In this document: piece by piece, positions 53,609-62,897 of the stretch
Numbering within the stretch: the first letter of the stretch is position 1
Layout: each line of letters starts with the position of its first letter
From: Clostridiales bacterium
GTDB taxonomy: Bacteria > Bacillota > Clostridia > Saccharofermentanales > Saccharofermentanaceae
Direction: 5' to 3'
NCBI GenBank assembly: GCA_017561715.1
Contig: JAFZBN010000015.1
Location: 1-64,000, forward strand
Length of the DNA stretch: 64,000 nt
Made by a program: the position numbers and the translations under genes
The notes under the pieces: generated by a model
Database searches by the model: none
The model's input: the letters and a program-made list of their open reading frames with translations, nothing else
What the model was told of the DNA's origin: nothing

Positions 53609-54181
53609 TCAGATCTCCATGAGATCCTTCTGCTTGGACTCACAGCACTTGTCGACTTCTTTGATATATTTGTCTGTCAGTTTCTGCATCTGCTCTTCGA
53701 AATATCCCAGATCGTCATCTGTGAGTTCTTTCTTCTTATTGATTCCGCGGTACTTATCAATACCCTCACGACGGATATTACGGATCGCAACCTTGGATTC
53801 CTCGCCGTACTTCATAACGTTCTTAACGAGCTCTTTACGACGTTCCTCTGTAAGGATCGGGAATACCAGACGGATCATCTTACCGTCATTACTCGGATTG
53901 ATGCCGAGATCAGAAGACTGGATCGCCTTTTCGATCTCCTTGAGCATAGACGGATCCCAAGGAGTCAGTGTGATCATTCTCGGCTCCGGCACCTGGATAT
54001 TCGCCACAGCGTTGAGCTGGGACTGTGTGCCGTAATAATCTACGGTGATACGATCCAGAACATGCGGATTTGCACGTCCCGCGCGGATCGCGTTGAAGTT
54101 CTCCGTAAGATTTGCGATCGTCTTCTTCATCTTATCTTCGTAAGAATCAAAAACCTCTTTTGTAATTTCAACCATTGCCAT
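53609..54181 (-). CDS. frr: ribosome recycling factor
   Basis: With EF-G it splits post-termination ribosomes. The 190-residue protein has NFNAIRAGRANPHVLD and the YYGTQSQLNAVANIQVPEPR motif, plus a long three-helix bundle. ATG 54181 is preceded by AGGAGG at optimal spacing; a second ATG two codons later is possible. It follows pyrH by 32 bases, the universal pyrH-frr pairing. Confidence 0.98.
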   Translation of the reverse strand: MAMVEITKEVFDSYEDKMKKTIANLTENFNAIRAGRANPHVLDRITVDYYGTQSQLNAVANIQVPEPRMITLTPWDPSMLKEIEKAIQSSDLGINPSNDGKMIRLVFPILTEERRKELVKNVMKYGEESKVAIRNIRREGIDKYRGINKKKELTDDDLGYFEEQMQKLTDKYIKEVDKCCESKQKDLMEI

Positions 54182-54213
54182 AATCTCAAGCCTCCTTTGT
54201 TATTCGAATTTGA

Positions 54214-54921
54214 TCAGCAAACGATCGTACCGATATCGTCACCAAGTACGACTCTTACGATATTTGCCGGATCCTCCATGGAGAATACCATGATCTTTGT
54301 GTTGTTATCACGGCAGAGTGCTGCCGCTGTAGCATCCATGACCTTTAAGTTCTTCGCGAGAACTTCGTCATGAGAAATTGTCTTATACTTTACTGCATCC
54401 GCGTACTTATGCGGGTCCTTATCGTAGACACCGTCGACCATTGTGGCCTTGCAGAAGATATCTGCCTCGATCTCCGTCGCACGGAGCGCGGCGCCTGTAT
54501 CTGTGCTGAAGAACGGGTTACCTGTACCGCAGGCAAAGATAACGATCCTCTTCTTCTCCAGATGTCTTACGGCTCTCTTTCTGATGTACGGTTCAGCCAT
54601 TTGGCGGACATCTACCGCCGACATGACACGTGTGATCGCACCGGCCTGTTCCAGCGCGTCAGAGATCGCCAGAGCATTCATCAGGGTGGCCAGCATACCC
54701 ATATGATCCGCGGTAACGCGATCCATGTTCTCACTGGATCTTCCTCTCCAGAAGTTACCACCGCCTACGACAACGGCAACCTCAACACCGAGATCGGCGA
54801 CTTTCTTGATCTGCTCACAGATCCGGATAACTGTCGCATCGTCAATTCCGACCTTCTTCTCACCGGCCAGCGCCTCACCGCTGATCTTCAGAAGGATCCT
54901 TTTATAGACAGGCTCGCTCAT
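54214..54921 (-). CDS. pyrH: UMP kinase
   Basis: It phosphorylates UMP to UDP; the bacterial enzyme is hexameric and GTP-regulated. I chose ATG 54921, because GGAGG lies eight bases upstream, over a TTG at 54936. The 235 residues include [46 protein letters not shown] and [17 protein letters not shown]. It is followed by frr. The histidine phosphatase gene separates it from tsf. Confidence 0.98.
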   Translation of the reverse strand: MSEPVYKRILLKISGEALAGEKKVGIDDATVIRICEQIKKVADLGVEVAVVVGGGNFWRGRSSENMDRVTADHMGMLATLMNALAISDALEQAGAITRVMSAVDVRQMAEPYIRKRAVRHLEKKRIVIFACGTGNPFFSTDTGAALRATEIEADIFCKATMVDGVYDKDPHKYADAVKYKTISHDEVLAKNLKVMDATAAALCRDNNTKIMVFSMEDPANIVRVVLGDDIGTIVC

Positions 54922-55005
54922 TACCAATTCCTCCAATATATATACTTAAATCATTTTATCGTTAATTCCAGATTATGAAAAGACAAATGACCGATTTTTT
55001 CCATA

Positions 55006-55728
55006 TTAATCTTTTCTTTCGTAGTCGTTCATATAGCACTCACGGAACCTTCCGGAAAACGAGGGCTCCACGCCGGCCGCGTTAAGATGAGTGATGTCAC
55101 CGAAAGAAAGCATACGGAACTGCGCGATCCCCTCGCGTCTTTCCTCGGTCGCGATCGTCGTAACGGATGTCGGAGCCGCCATCATGGCGTGCCACATGAT
55201 AAAAGGCGAAAGATTCAAAAGATACGAAAGAAGTACCGCTTCCAGCCCGAAATGACAGAAAAGCACTATGGTATCGTTGTTCGGCCGGACCGCACGGAAC
55301 CATTTTCCTTCTTTCTGATAGCCATGCTTTCGAAGAAGCTTATCAAACTCCGCGTAGACCCAGTCGCGTTCTTCACGGACATGCGCTTCCTGAAGCGCCG
55401 GATGCTCCGTCCACTTATCAAAGTCAAAAGCATAAGGCATCGACATCCACTCTTCCGGGCACCAGTCCCACGCGATGGTAACTTTATTCGGGTGCTTGAC
55501 CATAGGCGCGAATTCACGAAGCCACAGGAGTTCTTCGGCCTCCATACCCATCTTCTCAAGACATGGCGCGGCAGTCTGCTTCGCTCGTCCCAGCGGCGAA
55601 CAGTAGCAGTAATCCGCCTTAACGTTCTTCATACGCTCGGAAAGAAGCTCGACTTCGATTTTTCCTTGTTCTGTCAGGCAGTCACTCTCGTAATCCGGAT
55701 CACCGTGCCGGACGATAATAATCTTCAT
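55006..55728 (-). CDS. histidine phosphatase family protein
   Basis: The 240-residue cytoplasmic protein has the phosphoglycerate-mutase-like catalytic pattern: KIIIVRHGDPDYE with His8, YCSPLGRAKQTA with the second Arg, and FCHFGLEAVLLS with the second His. Substrates in this family range from sugar phosphates to nucleotides and peptides; here none can be chosen. It sits between tsf and pyrH, whose usual direct adjacency is broken. It follows the tsf terminator, so it probably has its own promoter. Confidence 0.88.
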   Translation of the reverse strand: MKIIIVRHGDPDYESDCLTEQGKIEVELLSERMKNVKADYCYCSPLGRAKQTAAPCLEKMGMEAEELLWLREFAPMVKHPNKVTIAWDWCPEEWMSMPYAFDFDKWTEHPALQEAHVREERDWVYAEFDKLLRKHGYQKEGKWFRAVRPNNDTIVLFCHFGLEAVLLSYLLNLSPFIMWHAMMAAPTSVTTIATEERREGIAQFRMLSFGDITHLNAAGVEPSFSGRFRECYMNDYERKD

Positions 55729-55817
55729 ATACGGCCCTTTCTTTCCTTTGTTTTCCTCTCCTCATTCATTTTAGCAGAATACCTATATAGATAAAGACTT
55801 GACTATAAACGAAAAAA

Positions 55818-55843
55818 AGAGACAGTCTCGAAAGACTGTCTCT
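55818..55843 (-). terminator. intrinsic terminator of rpsB-tsf
   Basis: On the minus strand AGAGACAGTCT and AGACTGTCTCT form a perfect 11-bp stem with a UUCG loop, followed by TTTTTTTCG. It starts 25 bases past the tsf stop. Confidence 0.94.
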
Positions 55844-55868
55844 TCAGTAAGTACTTTTTAAGCGGAAA

Positions 55869-56807
55869 TTACTTGATCTGCTTCATAACTTCTTCAGCAA
55901 AGTTCTCTTCCTTCTTAGCGATACCCTCACCCATTTCGAAACGTGTGAAACGACGGATGGAGATGTTCTGACCCATAGCGGAAGATCTTTCCTTTGTGTA
56001 TGTAGCGATAGACTTGGAATCATCCTTAACGAATTCCTGCTCTACGAGGCAGTTCTCCTTGTAGAACTTCTCGATGTTACCCGGAAGGATTCTCTCTCTG
56101 ATGATCTTCTCCGGCTTACCTTCGTTGAGGTTCTTGTTAACGATGATCTCTGTTTCCTTCTCGATCTCAGCAGCCGGTACGTCTTCACGTGTGAGCCACT
56201 TCGGGTTAGCAGCAGCGATCTGCATTGCGATGTCCTTAGCGAAGTCAGCGAACTCGGACTTAGCAATAACGGAATCATCTTCGGTAGCGAAATCAACGAA
56301 TACACCGATCTTACCACCCATGTGGATGTAAGAAGCAATAGCGCCGTTGCCCTCTACTTCATATACTACGAATCTTCTGATAGAAGTATTCTCTCCGATA
56401 TCAGCGATAGCTTCCTTCTGGAAGAGCTCAACTGTCTTGGAGTCATCGTTGTAAAGTGTCTGAGCCATAAGATCTTCAACAGAAGCCGGCTTCTTAGCAA
56501 GAATGTGTGTAGCAACTGCATCTGCGAAAGCCTTGAACTTATCTGTGTTAGCAGCGAAGTCTGTCTCGATGTTGATCTCAACGAGAACACCGGACTTCTT
56601 ATCGTCAGCGATCTTAGCGATTACTGCACCCTCTGCAGCAACTCTAGCGGACTTCTTCTCAGCCTTAGCGATACCCTTTTCACGCAGCCATGCAACTGCC
56701 TTTTCAATATCTCCATCAGACTCCTGAAGAGCTCTTTTACAATCCATAATACCGGAACCTGTCATGTCGCGAAGTTCCTTGACCTGTGCAGCACTAATGT
56801 CAGCCAT
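55869..56807 (-). CDS. tsf: translation elongation factor Ts
   Basis: EF-Ts exchanges GDP for GTP on EF-Tu. I use ATG 56807, eight bases after GGAGG, giving 312 residues. MADISAAQVKELRDMTGSGI and CKRALQESDGDIEKAVAWLR form the UBA-like domain, and ETDFAANTDKFK the core. It follows rpsB by 62 bases and ends at a strong terminator. Confidence 0.98.
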   Translation of the reverse strand: MADISAAQVKELRDMTGSGIMDCKRALQESDGDIEKAVAWLREKGIAKAEKKSARVAAEGAVIAKIADDKKSGVLVEINIETDFAANTDKFKAFADAVATHILAKKPASVEDLMAQTLYNDDSKTVELFQKEAIADIGENTSIRRFVVYEVEGNGAIASYIHMGGKIGVFVDFATEDDSVIAKSEFADFAKDIAMQIAAANPKWLTREDVPAAEIEKETEIIVNKNLNEGKPEKIIRERILPGNIEKFYKENCLVEQEFVKDDSKSIATYTKERSSAMGQNISIRRFTRFEMGEGIAKKEENFAEEVMKQIK

Positions 56808-56869
56808 AGTTATATCCTCCATTAAATTATTGATTTAGTTTTAAAGATCCTTTTGAAAAGAACCGGAGA

Positions 56870-57634
56870 TTAAGCCTCAGCCGGAGCCTCTACTGCCTCA
56901 GCTGCTTCCTCAGCCTCTGCCTCAGCTTCTTCAGCTGCGACTTCGAGCTGCTCGCCCTGACGGCCTTCGAGAACTGCGTCAGCGATGTGGCCTGCGATGA
57001 GCTTAACTGCACGGATAGCATCGTCGTTACCCGGGATCACGTAATCAACTTCTTCCGGATCACAGTTTGTATCAACAATAGCAACTACCGGGATACCAAG
57101 ACGACGTGCTTCGGAAACTGCCAGGTGCTCTTTCTTTGTGTCTACGATGAAAAGGCAAGCCGGGAGCTTCTTCATTCCCTGGATACCACCAAGGTTCTTA
57201 TCGAGCTTTTCCATCTCGAGCTTCAGCTTAGCAACTTCCTTCTTTGTACGAAGATCGAAGGAACCGTCCTCAGACATTGTCTTGAGCTCAGCAAGACGAG
57301 CAAGACGCTTTTCGATCGTCTTGAAGTTTGTCAGTGTACCACCGAGCCAACGGTTGTTGATGTAAAACATGTTGCAGCGAACTGCTTCCTCAGAGATAGA
57401 ATCCTGAGCCTGCTTCTTTGTACCTACGAAAAGAATGTTTCCGCCTTCAGCAGCAATAGAGCGTACGAAATCGTAAGCCTCTTCTGTCTTCTTAACGGTC
57501 TTCTGCAGGTCGATGATGTGGATGTTGTTACGCTCCGTGAAGATATACTCCGCCATCTTCGGGTTCCAACGGCGTGTCTGGTGACCAAAGTGTACACCTG
57601 CTTCAAGAAGCTGCTTCATAGAAATAGTTGACAT
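56870..57634 (-). CDS. rpsB: 30S ribosomal protein S2
   Basis: ATG 57634 follows AGGAGG at good spacing; an upstream in-frame ATG at 57706 lies in the leader. The 254-residue product has [32 protein letters not shown] and [20 protein letters not shown]. The C-terminal 25 residues are Glu/Ala-rich. It heads rpsB-tsf under the promoter at 57726-57754. Confidence 0.98.
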   Translation of the reverse strand: MSTISMKQLLEAGVHFGHQTRRWNPKMAEYIFTERNNIHIIDLQKTVKKTEEAYDFVRSIAAEGGNILFVGTKKQAQDSISEEAVRCNMFYINNRWLGGTLTNFKTIEKRLARLAELKTMSEDGSFDLRTKKEVAKLKLEMEKLDKNLGGIQGMKKLPACLFIVDTKKEHLAVSEARRLGIPVVAIVDTNCDPEEVDYVIPGNDDAIRAVKLIAGHIADAVLEGRQGEQLEVAAEEAEAEAEEAAEAVEAPAEA

Positions 57635-57658
57635 AAAAAATCCTCCTGTTTTTTCTTC

Positions 57659-57707
57659 CATGAGGCTTACTTCGGTGTCTCCGAAGAACAAAAGACTACA
57701 CCTCATG
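57659..57707 (-). promoter_or_regulatory. structured rpsB leader
   Basis: On the minus strand CATGAGG at one end pairs with CCTCATG at the other, enclosing a CTTCGG/CCGAAG hairpin. The structure ends nine bases before the ribosome site. Many bacteria control rpsB by S2 binding to such a leader, so autoregulation is plausible; no known leader class was matched by comparison. Confidence 0.6.
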
Positions 57708-57725
57708 TGATTTTTAGCCTCTAAA

Positions 57726-57754
57726 ATGATACAATGAGATAGCCGTCATGGCAA
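57726..57754 (-). promoter_or_regulatory. promoter of rpsB-tsf
   Basis: On the minus strand TTGCCA and TATCAT are separated by 17 bases; transcription should begin near 57719, about 85 bases before rpsB. Confidence 0.82.
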
Positions 57755-57817
57755 GTGTTTTTCGAAAGAAATTCGCTGAAAATCGGCATTTTTTCATGAA
57801 ATCGAGGACTTTTTTCT

Positions 57818-59149
57818 ATGAACAGGCTTTCTTCACAAGAAATCTCAACATTTAATACCCTTCTTTCCGACCTTATCGGCATCGCAAGTGTCAAAGGAGA
57901 ACCGAAGGAAGGAGCCCCGTACGGCGAGAAACCGAAGCAGGCTCTGACCTACCTTCTGGACCGCGCGAAAGCGGACGGATTCACTGCCGTAAACGTCGGA
58001 GATAAAGCCGGATACATTCAGTGGGGAAATAAAGGTCCTCTCGTCGCGGTCCTCGGACATCTTGATGTTGTTCCGGAAGGATCCGCCTGGAAGACAGATG
58101 CATTTACTCTCAACACGGAGACCGATTACTTCATCGGACGCGGTGTCGTCGATGATAAGGGACCGGTGCTTTGCGCCTACATGGCGATGCTCAGACTTAA
58201 GGAAAAGAACCCGGATCCAGATTATCGTGTCCGTCTTATCATCGGAACCGACGAAGAACACGGTTCCTCCTGCATGGTCCGCTACTGTGAGACCGAGGAG
58301 CTTCCGGATATCGGATTTACTCCGGATGCCGAGTTCCCGTGCATCTTCGCCGAGAAAGGCATCTATCAGATGCACTTCGAAGAAACTCCATCCGGCAAGT
58401 TCACGCTTCACGGCGGCAACGCGGCCAACATGGTACCGCCTTACTGCGAATGTATCGATCTTACTGAAATGCGCGGTATCTCCGCTGACGGCGTGCAGGC
58501 TCATGCCAGCAAACCGGATCTCGGCGTTAACGCGATCGATCTGATCCTGGAAAAGATGCCTTCCGATCTGAAGAATTCCTCGCAACTTCTTCTCCTTATG
58601 GAAAAGTATTTCGGCAAAAACTCCGAAACGAAGTTCTCCTCATTCTTCTCACCTGACGTTTCCGGACCGATGACGACCAATGTCGGCATCGTGGATATCA
58701 GTAAAGAACACGCGAAGCTCCACGTAGATATCCGCTGGCCGGTCACGATCGAAGAGGAAGCTGTAAGATCTAAACTTAAAGAGATCGCCTCCGAATTCGG
58801 AGTTACTGTTGTCGATGATTCCGTACAGGCGCCTCTTTTCAAGGATAAGGACTCTGAGCAGATCCGTGTTCTTACAAAGATCTATGACTCTTATCGCGAA
58901 TCTTTTGCATTTACCGAGGACGAAAAAGAAGCAAGAGCCGCTTCACTTTCCGAAAAGGCTTCGCCGATCGCCGTCGGCGGCGGAACCTACGCCAGAACGA
59001 TGCCGAACATCGTCGCGTTCGGTCCGCAGCTTCCGTGGAATCAGGATCAGTGCCATCAGGCCAACGAATCGATTCTCAAAGAAAACATGTACCTCCTCGT
59101 ACCGATGTACGAAGAGGCACTGGAAAAGCTCGGAAATACGGTTATCTGA
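57818..59149 (+). CDS. M20 family dipeptidase, PepV-like
   Basis: Cytoplasmic dinuclear zinc peptidase that cleaves dipeptides, releasing amino acids for use. The 443 residues show the zinc and catalytic motifs VLGHLDVVPEG, GRGVVDDKGPVLC, IGTDEEHGSSCM, and TPDAEFPCIFAEKG. A lid domain lies at about 185-345; the last zinc-ligand histidine probably lies in the C-terminal region with GGGTYARTMPNIVAFG. It has only a weak GAGG ribosome site. It diverges from rpsB and converges on the NlpC/P60 gene with eight bases between stops. Confidence 0.92.
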   Translation: MNRLSSQEISTFNTLLSDLIGIASVKGEPKEGAPYGEKPKQALTYLLDRAKADGFTAVNVGDKAGYIQWGNKGPLVAVLGHLDVVPEGSAWKTDAFTLNTETDYFIGRGVVDDKGPVLCAYMAMLRLKEKNPDPDYRVRLIIGTDEEHGSSCMVRYCETEELPDIGFTPDAEFPCIFAEKGIYQMHFEETPSGKFTLHGGNAANMVPPYCECIDLTEMRGISADGVQAHASKPDLGVNAIDLILEKMPSDLKNSSQLLLLMEKYFGKNSETKFSSFFSPDVSGPMTTNVGIVDISKEHAKLHVDIRWPVTIEEEAVRSKLKEIASEFGVTVVDDSVQAPLFKDKDSEQIRVLTKIYDSYRESFAFTEDEKEARAASLSEKASPIAVGGGTYARTMPNIVAFGPQLPWNQDQCHQANESILKENMYLLVPMYEEALEKLGNTVI

Positions 59150-59157
59150 TATTCACA

Positions 59158-60543
59158 TCAAACGAAACGTCTTACGCAGACCACGCATGACATCGGGATA
59201 CAGTCTTCAACGATGCCGCCGTTACTTGTCGAAGCATGGATGACTACGCCGCTACCGCAATAAAGGCTGACGTGGTCGACTTTGCCGTCTCCTCTGTAGT
59301 CATGGCAGATGACGTCACCCGGTTTTAGTTCTTGATTGGTTACGTCAGTTCCCAGCTGCGCGATAGATGCGGACTGGTGCGGCAGTGAGATGCCGTAATA
59401 GTGAGCATATACATACATGACAAATCCCGAACAGTCTAATCCCTGCAAAGAAGCGCCGGTATAGACATAAGGAATACCGATAAACGCTCTTGCGTACGTC
59501 AGAAGATCACACGAAGAAGGATTCGGGATCGACGGATTCGTATTCGTGCCGGAAGAAGGCGCTGTCGTCGTACTCGGCTCGGATGTCGATGTAGATGCAG
59601 GAGCCGGAGTAGCCGTAACTTCCGGAGCAGAGGTCTCAAGCTTATCTCTTACGAGATCGGATCTGACATAACCGCCATCAGAAAGCTTGTACCATCCGTT
59701 ACTTGTTCTGGCAACGACAGTGACAGCTTCGTCTCTCACAAGCTTTCTGGCAACAGAATAACCTGTGCCCGGGCCGCTTCTTACGTTAACATCACCATTG
59801 GAATAGAAAGTGCCGCTGAGCTCTGTTTCCGAAACGACCGGTTCCGGAGTAGGAGTTGCCTTCGGCTTGGATTCCGAAGACTGGCTTGACGCCGCCGGCG
59901 TCGGGCTCGGAGTAGGTGTGGATTTTTTCTTGGGAGTGGGAGTCGGAGTGGGAGTTTCCGTCGGAGTAGGTGTAGGCGTCGCTACGACATCAAGAGTAAT
60001 ATTCTGTGTCAGAACAAAACCGGAGATCGTTCCTTCTTCTGTTTCATATACGATATGGGACCAGGAAGAGCCCTGACCGTCACGAACGGCCTGCTCCGCG
60101 TAAAGAAGCTTTCCTACCGATGAGGATTCCGAACTCGGGGAAGCATGTACGACCATATTCTTTAAAGCGTAAACAACATCGTTTCTGGATTCAAAAGCAG
60201 AAGGATCGAGCATCTCTACGGAAACACCGTCTCTGTCATCATGCTCGGAGATCACGAATGTGTCCGCTTCAAGAGGATCGACCGTCTCACCTGTCTCATC
60301 GGATTCATTGTACGTCAGTATGACAGTGGATGAAGCCCTTTCTTCGATAGAAGGCATCGTGTACTCGGAAGGAACCTGCAGACAGATATCGGAAGCGTGT
60401 CCGAGAGGAACGATCGGGAAAAGCACAGTCACCATAGAAAGCACCATGACGATCGAAGACATCTTCAGTCCGCGGTGCAGCCTGCGCTGCGCCATTCTGT
60501 AGCTCAGTTCAACTTTGTTCTGTTTTTCAGTATTATTCTTCAA
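59158..60543 (-). CDS. secreted SH3/NlpC-P60 cell-wall endopeptidase
   Basis: It probably cleaves peptide bonds in peptidoglycan during growth. The 461 residues include a basic cytoplasmic stretch and a signal or anchor helix (about 28-49, ending LGHA). Two bacterial SH3 domains (about 124-178 and 243-297) and two low-complexity linkers (TPTPTPTETPTPTPTP near 189-215 and Ala/Ser/Thr-rich 302-340) follow. The C-terminal NlpC/P60 domain has Cys371 in LDCSGFV, His424 in DHVSLYCG and His436 in VIHAST. It is alone on its strand between convergent pepV and the IspH-S1 terminator. Confidence 0.94.
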   Translation of the reverse strand: MKNNTEKQNKVELSYRMAQRRLHRGLKMSSIVMVLSMVTVLFPIVPLGHASDICLQVPSEYTMPSIEERASSTVILTYNESDETGETVDPLEADTFVISEHDDRDGVSVEMLDPSAFESRNDVVYALKNMVVHASPSSESSSVGKLLYAEQAVRDGQGSSWSHIVYETEEGTISGFVLTQNITLDVVATPTPTPTETPTPTPTPKKKSTPTPSPTPAASSQSSESKPKATPTPEPVVSETELSGTFYSNGDVNVRSGPGTGYSVARKLVRDEAVTVVARTSNGWYKLSDGGYVRSDLVRDKLETSAPEVTATPAPASTSTSEPSTTTAPSSGTNTNPSIPNPSSCDLLTYARAFIGIPYVYTGASLQGLDCSGFVMYVYAHYYGISLPHQSASIAQLGTDVTNQELKPGDVICHDYRGDGKVDHVSLYCGSGVVIHASTSNGGIVEDCIPMSCVVCVRRFV

Positions 60544-60772
60544 AATGACCTCCAGAGAGAATCGCTAACCCAAACACTGACAGTTTAATTATATCAAAAC
60601 ACTTATCCTTTGGAAGAAATGTGACACAATTGTAATATGATATTAGTTATTTCACGCCTTTCTCAAAACGCCTTTAGGCTTATTTTCAAACGTTTTGATA
60701 ATCAAAGATTTCCCATAGACAAACATCTATGACAAAATAGTGATATTTTTGTCATTTCTTAAGTGACAAAAA
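60544..60772. other. intergenic control region upstream of the NlpC/P60 gene
   Basis: The region is A+T-rich. On the minus strand a TATAAT lies at 60588-60593, about 45 bases before the start, with only a weak -35. An inverted repeat TTTTTGTCA/TGACAAAAA with nine bases between lies at 60746-60772, partly overlapping the T run of the neighbouring terminator. GGAGG precedes the start codon. No gene was found. Confidence 0.55.
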
Positions 60773-60798
60773 AAGAACTGTCCGAATGGACAGTTCTT
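60773..60798. terminator. terminator of the IspH-S1 gene
   Basis: AAGAACTGTCC and GGACAGTTCTT form a perfect 11-bp stem around four bases, followed on the minus strand by TTTTTTTGTC. It lies 31 bases past the stop. Confidence 0.93.
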
Positions 60799-60829
60799 TC
60801 ATTTACTTGTTTGAAGTTCAGGTCGAAGA

Positions 60830-62881
60830 TTACTCTTCAGCTTTCTCCTCAGCAGGAGCGGCCGGAGCCTCTTCTACTGCCGGTGCTTCAACTGCAGCTT
60901 CAGCAGCCGGAGCTTCTTCTTCATCCTTCGGTTCCGGATTGATCGGAGCAACTTCCTTGATGGAGATGCTGATACGACGTGCAGCCGGATTTACATCGAG
61001 GACCTTCGCCTCAACTTCCATGCCTTCCTTCAGAACATCCTGCGGCTTGTTCAGACGAACATCGGAGATCTGGGAAACATGGCACAGAGCGTCGAGATTC
61101 GGCTCAAGCTCTACGAATGCACCGAACTGGAACATACGAACGACCTTACCGCGAACGATAGAACCTACCGGGATACGCTCGTCGATGTTGTAGAACGGAT
61201 CGTCCTCAGCCTTCTTGTAACCGAGAGAGATTCTCTTCTTCTCCGGATCAAAATCCTTAACATAAACGTGAACCTGATCACCGACGGAAAGAACTTCAGA
61301 CGGATGATGGATGTGGTTCCAGGACAGTTCGGATACGTGGATGAGACCGTCAACACCACCGATGTCAACGAATGCACCGAAGTCTGTGAGGCTTCTTACA
61401 ACACCATCGTACTCCTTATCCTTCTCGATTCCGCTCCATACTTCCTCAGCCTTTGCCTTACGCTCATTGTTGAGAAGTGTTCTTCTGGAACCGGAAACTC
61501 TCAGACGACGCTTGTCCGGATCGAACTGTGTGATAAGGATCTCCATTGTCTTACCCTTGTAAGCTTCAAGATCGTTAACCACGTTCAGCTCAAGCTGCGT
61601 TCTGTGAATGTAGATGTCAACTCCGCCGTAGCTAGCGATAACACCGTCTTTAACAACGTTTGTGATCTTAACTGTAACCGGCGTCTTGTTCTCATATGCT
61701 GCTTCGATCTCAGCTTTGTTCTTGCTGAAATCCACGTGCGACTTGGAGAGAATGATCTCTTTGCCCATGTCGGTATTGCGGATGCTCTTTACGTAAACTT
61801 CAATCTCTCTGTGCTCTTCAACTGCCGCTTCAAAGTCAAAATCAGGTTCAAACTCACTTCTTGGAATCTTGCCTTCCGACTTATCATGGACATCTACATA
61901 AACGAAATCGCTGTCGCAGGTCGTTATTGCTCCCTTCACTGTAGCGTTCTTTCTAAGCTGTGGAATGCTTTCAATGTAATCGCCAAAATTGATGTCGTTA
62001 GACTCTGGATTCGTGTTTACCCCGTTTTCACTCATGGTTTGGATAACCTCCCTGATAATACTCACCGGCGTTGATGCTCCTGCCGTAACCCCGATCCGTC
62101 TGACTCCGCGTTCCCTCCACATAGGAAGCAGTGGTCTTACTTCTTCGGCATCACCGACAAGATATGTCAGCGCACAACGATCTGAACATATGTCATAGAG
62201 TTTCTTTGTATTCGAACTGGTCTTGGATCCTATGACAACCATAACATCCGAAACACCCGCTAAATCCGCAGTTTCCCTCTGCCTATTTTCAGTCGTATAA
62301 CATATTGTACCAAATATTTGATCTTTTGCAATTTTTTTCTGCACGAATTCACAAATTTTTTGGAAAACTTTGCTGGAAAATGTAGTCTGGGAGACCCAAA
62401 CGGAGTCAGATTCGATCTCAGCAAGGGCTTCCGCCTCTTCAAGAGAGGAAATTACAGTCACGGGAAGAGTGCTTTCACCGCAGATGCCGACGACTTCCGG
62501 ATGGCCTTTCGTACCGGTGATATAGACCGGGTGACCTTCCTCTCCCGCTTTTCTGACGATGTCGTGGATCTTTTTAACAAACGGGCACGTGCAGTCGATG
62601 ATCTCACAGTTTCTGTTCTTCAGTTCAGAAATGACCGCGGGAGTAACACCGTGGGCACGGATGACCACGACACTACCCTCCTCTACTTCCTCGGGAGAAT
62701 GTGCCAAAAGCATCCCGGAAGAAAGAAGTTCACCGACGACTGTTTCGTTATGGGTGATCTCACCGAGCATGTAGATCTTTCGGCCCGGATAATCCTTGAT
62801 CACGGAATACGCGGTCGTCACGGCGTTTTGCACACCGAAACAGAAGCCTGAGGATTTCGCAAGTTCGATCGTCCAGCCCAA
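60830..62881 (-). CDS. ispH: IspH-ribosomal protein S1 fusion protein
   Basis: Residues 1-285 are 4-hydroxy-3-methylbut-2-enyl diphosphate reductase, the last MEP-pathway enzyme. The cluster cysteines are at 14 (SGFCFGVQNAV), 99 (DCTCPFV) and 194 (GTICYTTENRQ), with EITHN and RAHGV for substrate binding. Residues about 312-645 hold four S1 RNA-binding domains, the third with GVVRSLTDFGAFVDIGG. An Ala/Glu/Pro-rich acidic tail ends the 683-residue protein. This fusion is known in Clostridia and separates into two activities elsewhere. It lies 16 bases after cmk in a cmk-ispH/S1 order. Confidence 0.97.
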   Translation of the reverse strand: MGWTIELAKSSGFCFGVQNAVTTAYSVIKDYPGRKIYMLGEITHNETVVGELLSSGMLLAHSPEEVEEGSVVVIRAHGVTPAVISELKNRNCEIIDCTCPFVKKIHDIVRKAGEEGHPVYITGTKGHPEVVGICGESTLPVTVISSLEEAEALAEIESDSVWVSQTTFSSKVFQKICEFVQKKIAKDQIFGTICYTTENRQRETADLAGVSDVMVVIGSKTSSNTKKLYDICSDRCALTYLVGDAEEVRPLLPMWRERGVRRIGVTAGASTPVSIIREVIQTMSENGVNTNPESNDINFGDYIESIPQLRKNATVKGAITTCDSDFVYVDVHDKSEGKIPRSEFEPDFDFEAAVEEHREIEVYVKSIRNTDMGKEIILSKSHVDFSKNKAEIEAAYENKTPVTVKITNVVKDGVIASYGGVDIYIHRTQLELNVVNDLEAYKGKTMEILITQFDPDKRRLRVSGSRRTLLNNERKAKAEEVWSGIEKDKEYDGVVRSLTDFGAFVDIGGVDGLIHVSELSWNHIHHPSEVLSVGDQVHVYVKDFDPEKKRISLGYKKAEDDPFYNIDERIPVGSIVRGKVVRMFQFGAFVELEPNLDALCHVSQISDVRLNKPQDVLKEGMEVEAKVLDVNPAARRISISIKEVAPINPEPKDEEEAPAAEAAVEAPAVEEAPAAPAEEKAEE

Positions 62882-62897
62882 TATCTTTTTCCTGCCC

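Noticed and set aside
59870..59985. Short tandem repeats that could suggest a CRISPR-like array
   Set aside because: They are degenerate Thr-Pro codons inside the NlpC/P60 gene linker, with no spacers.
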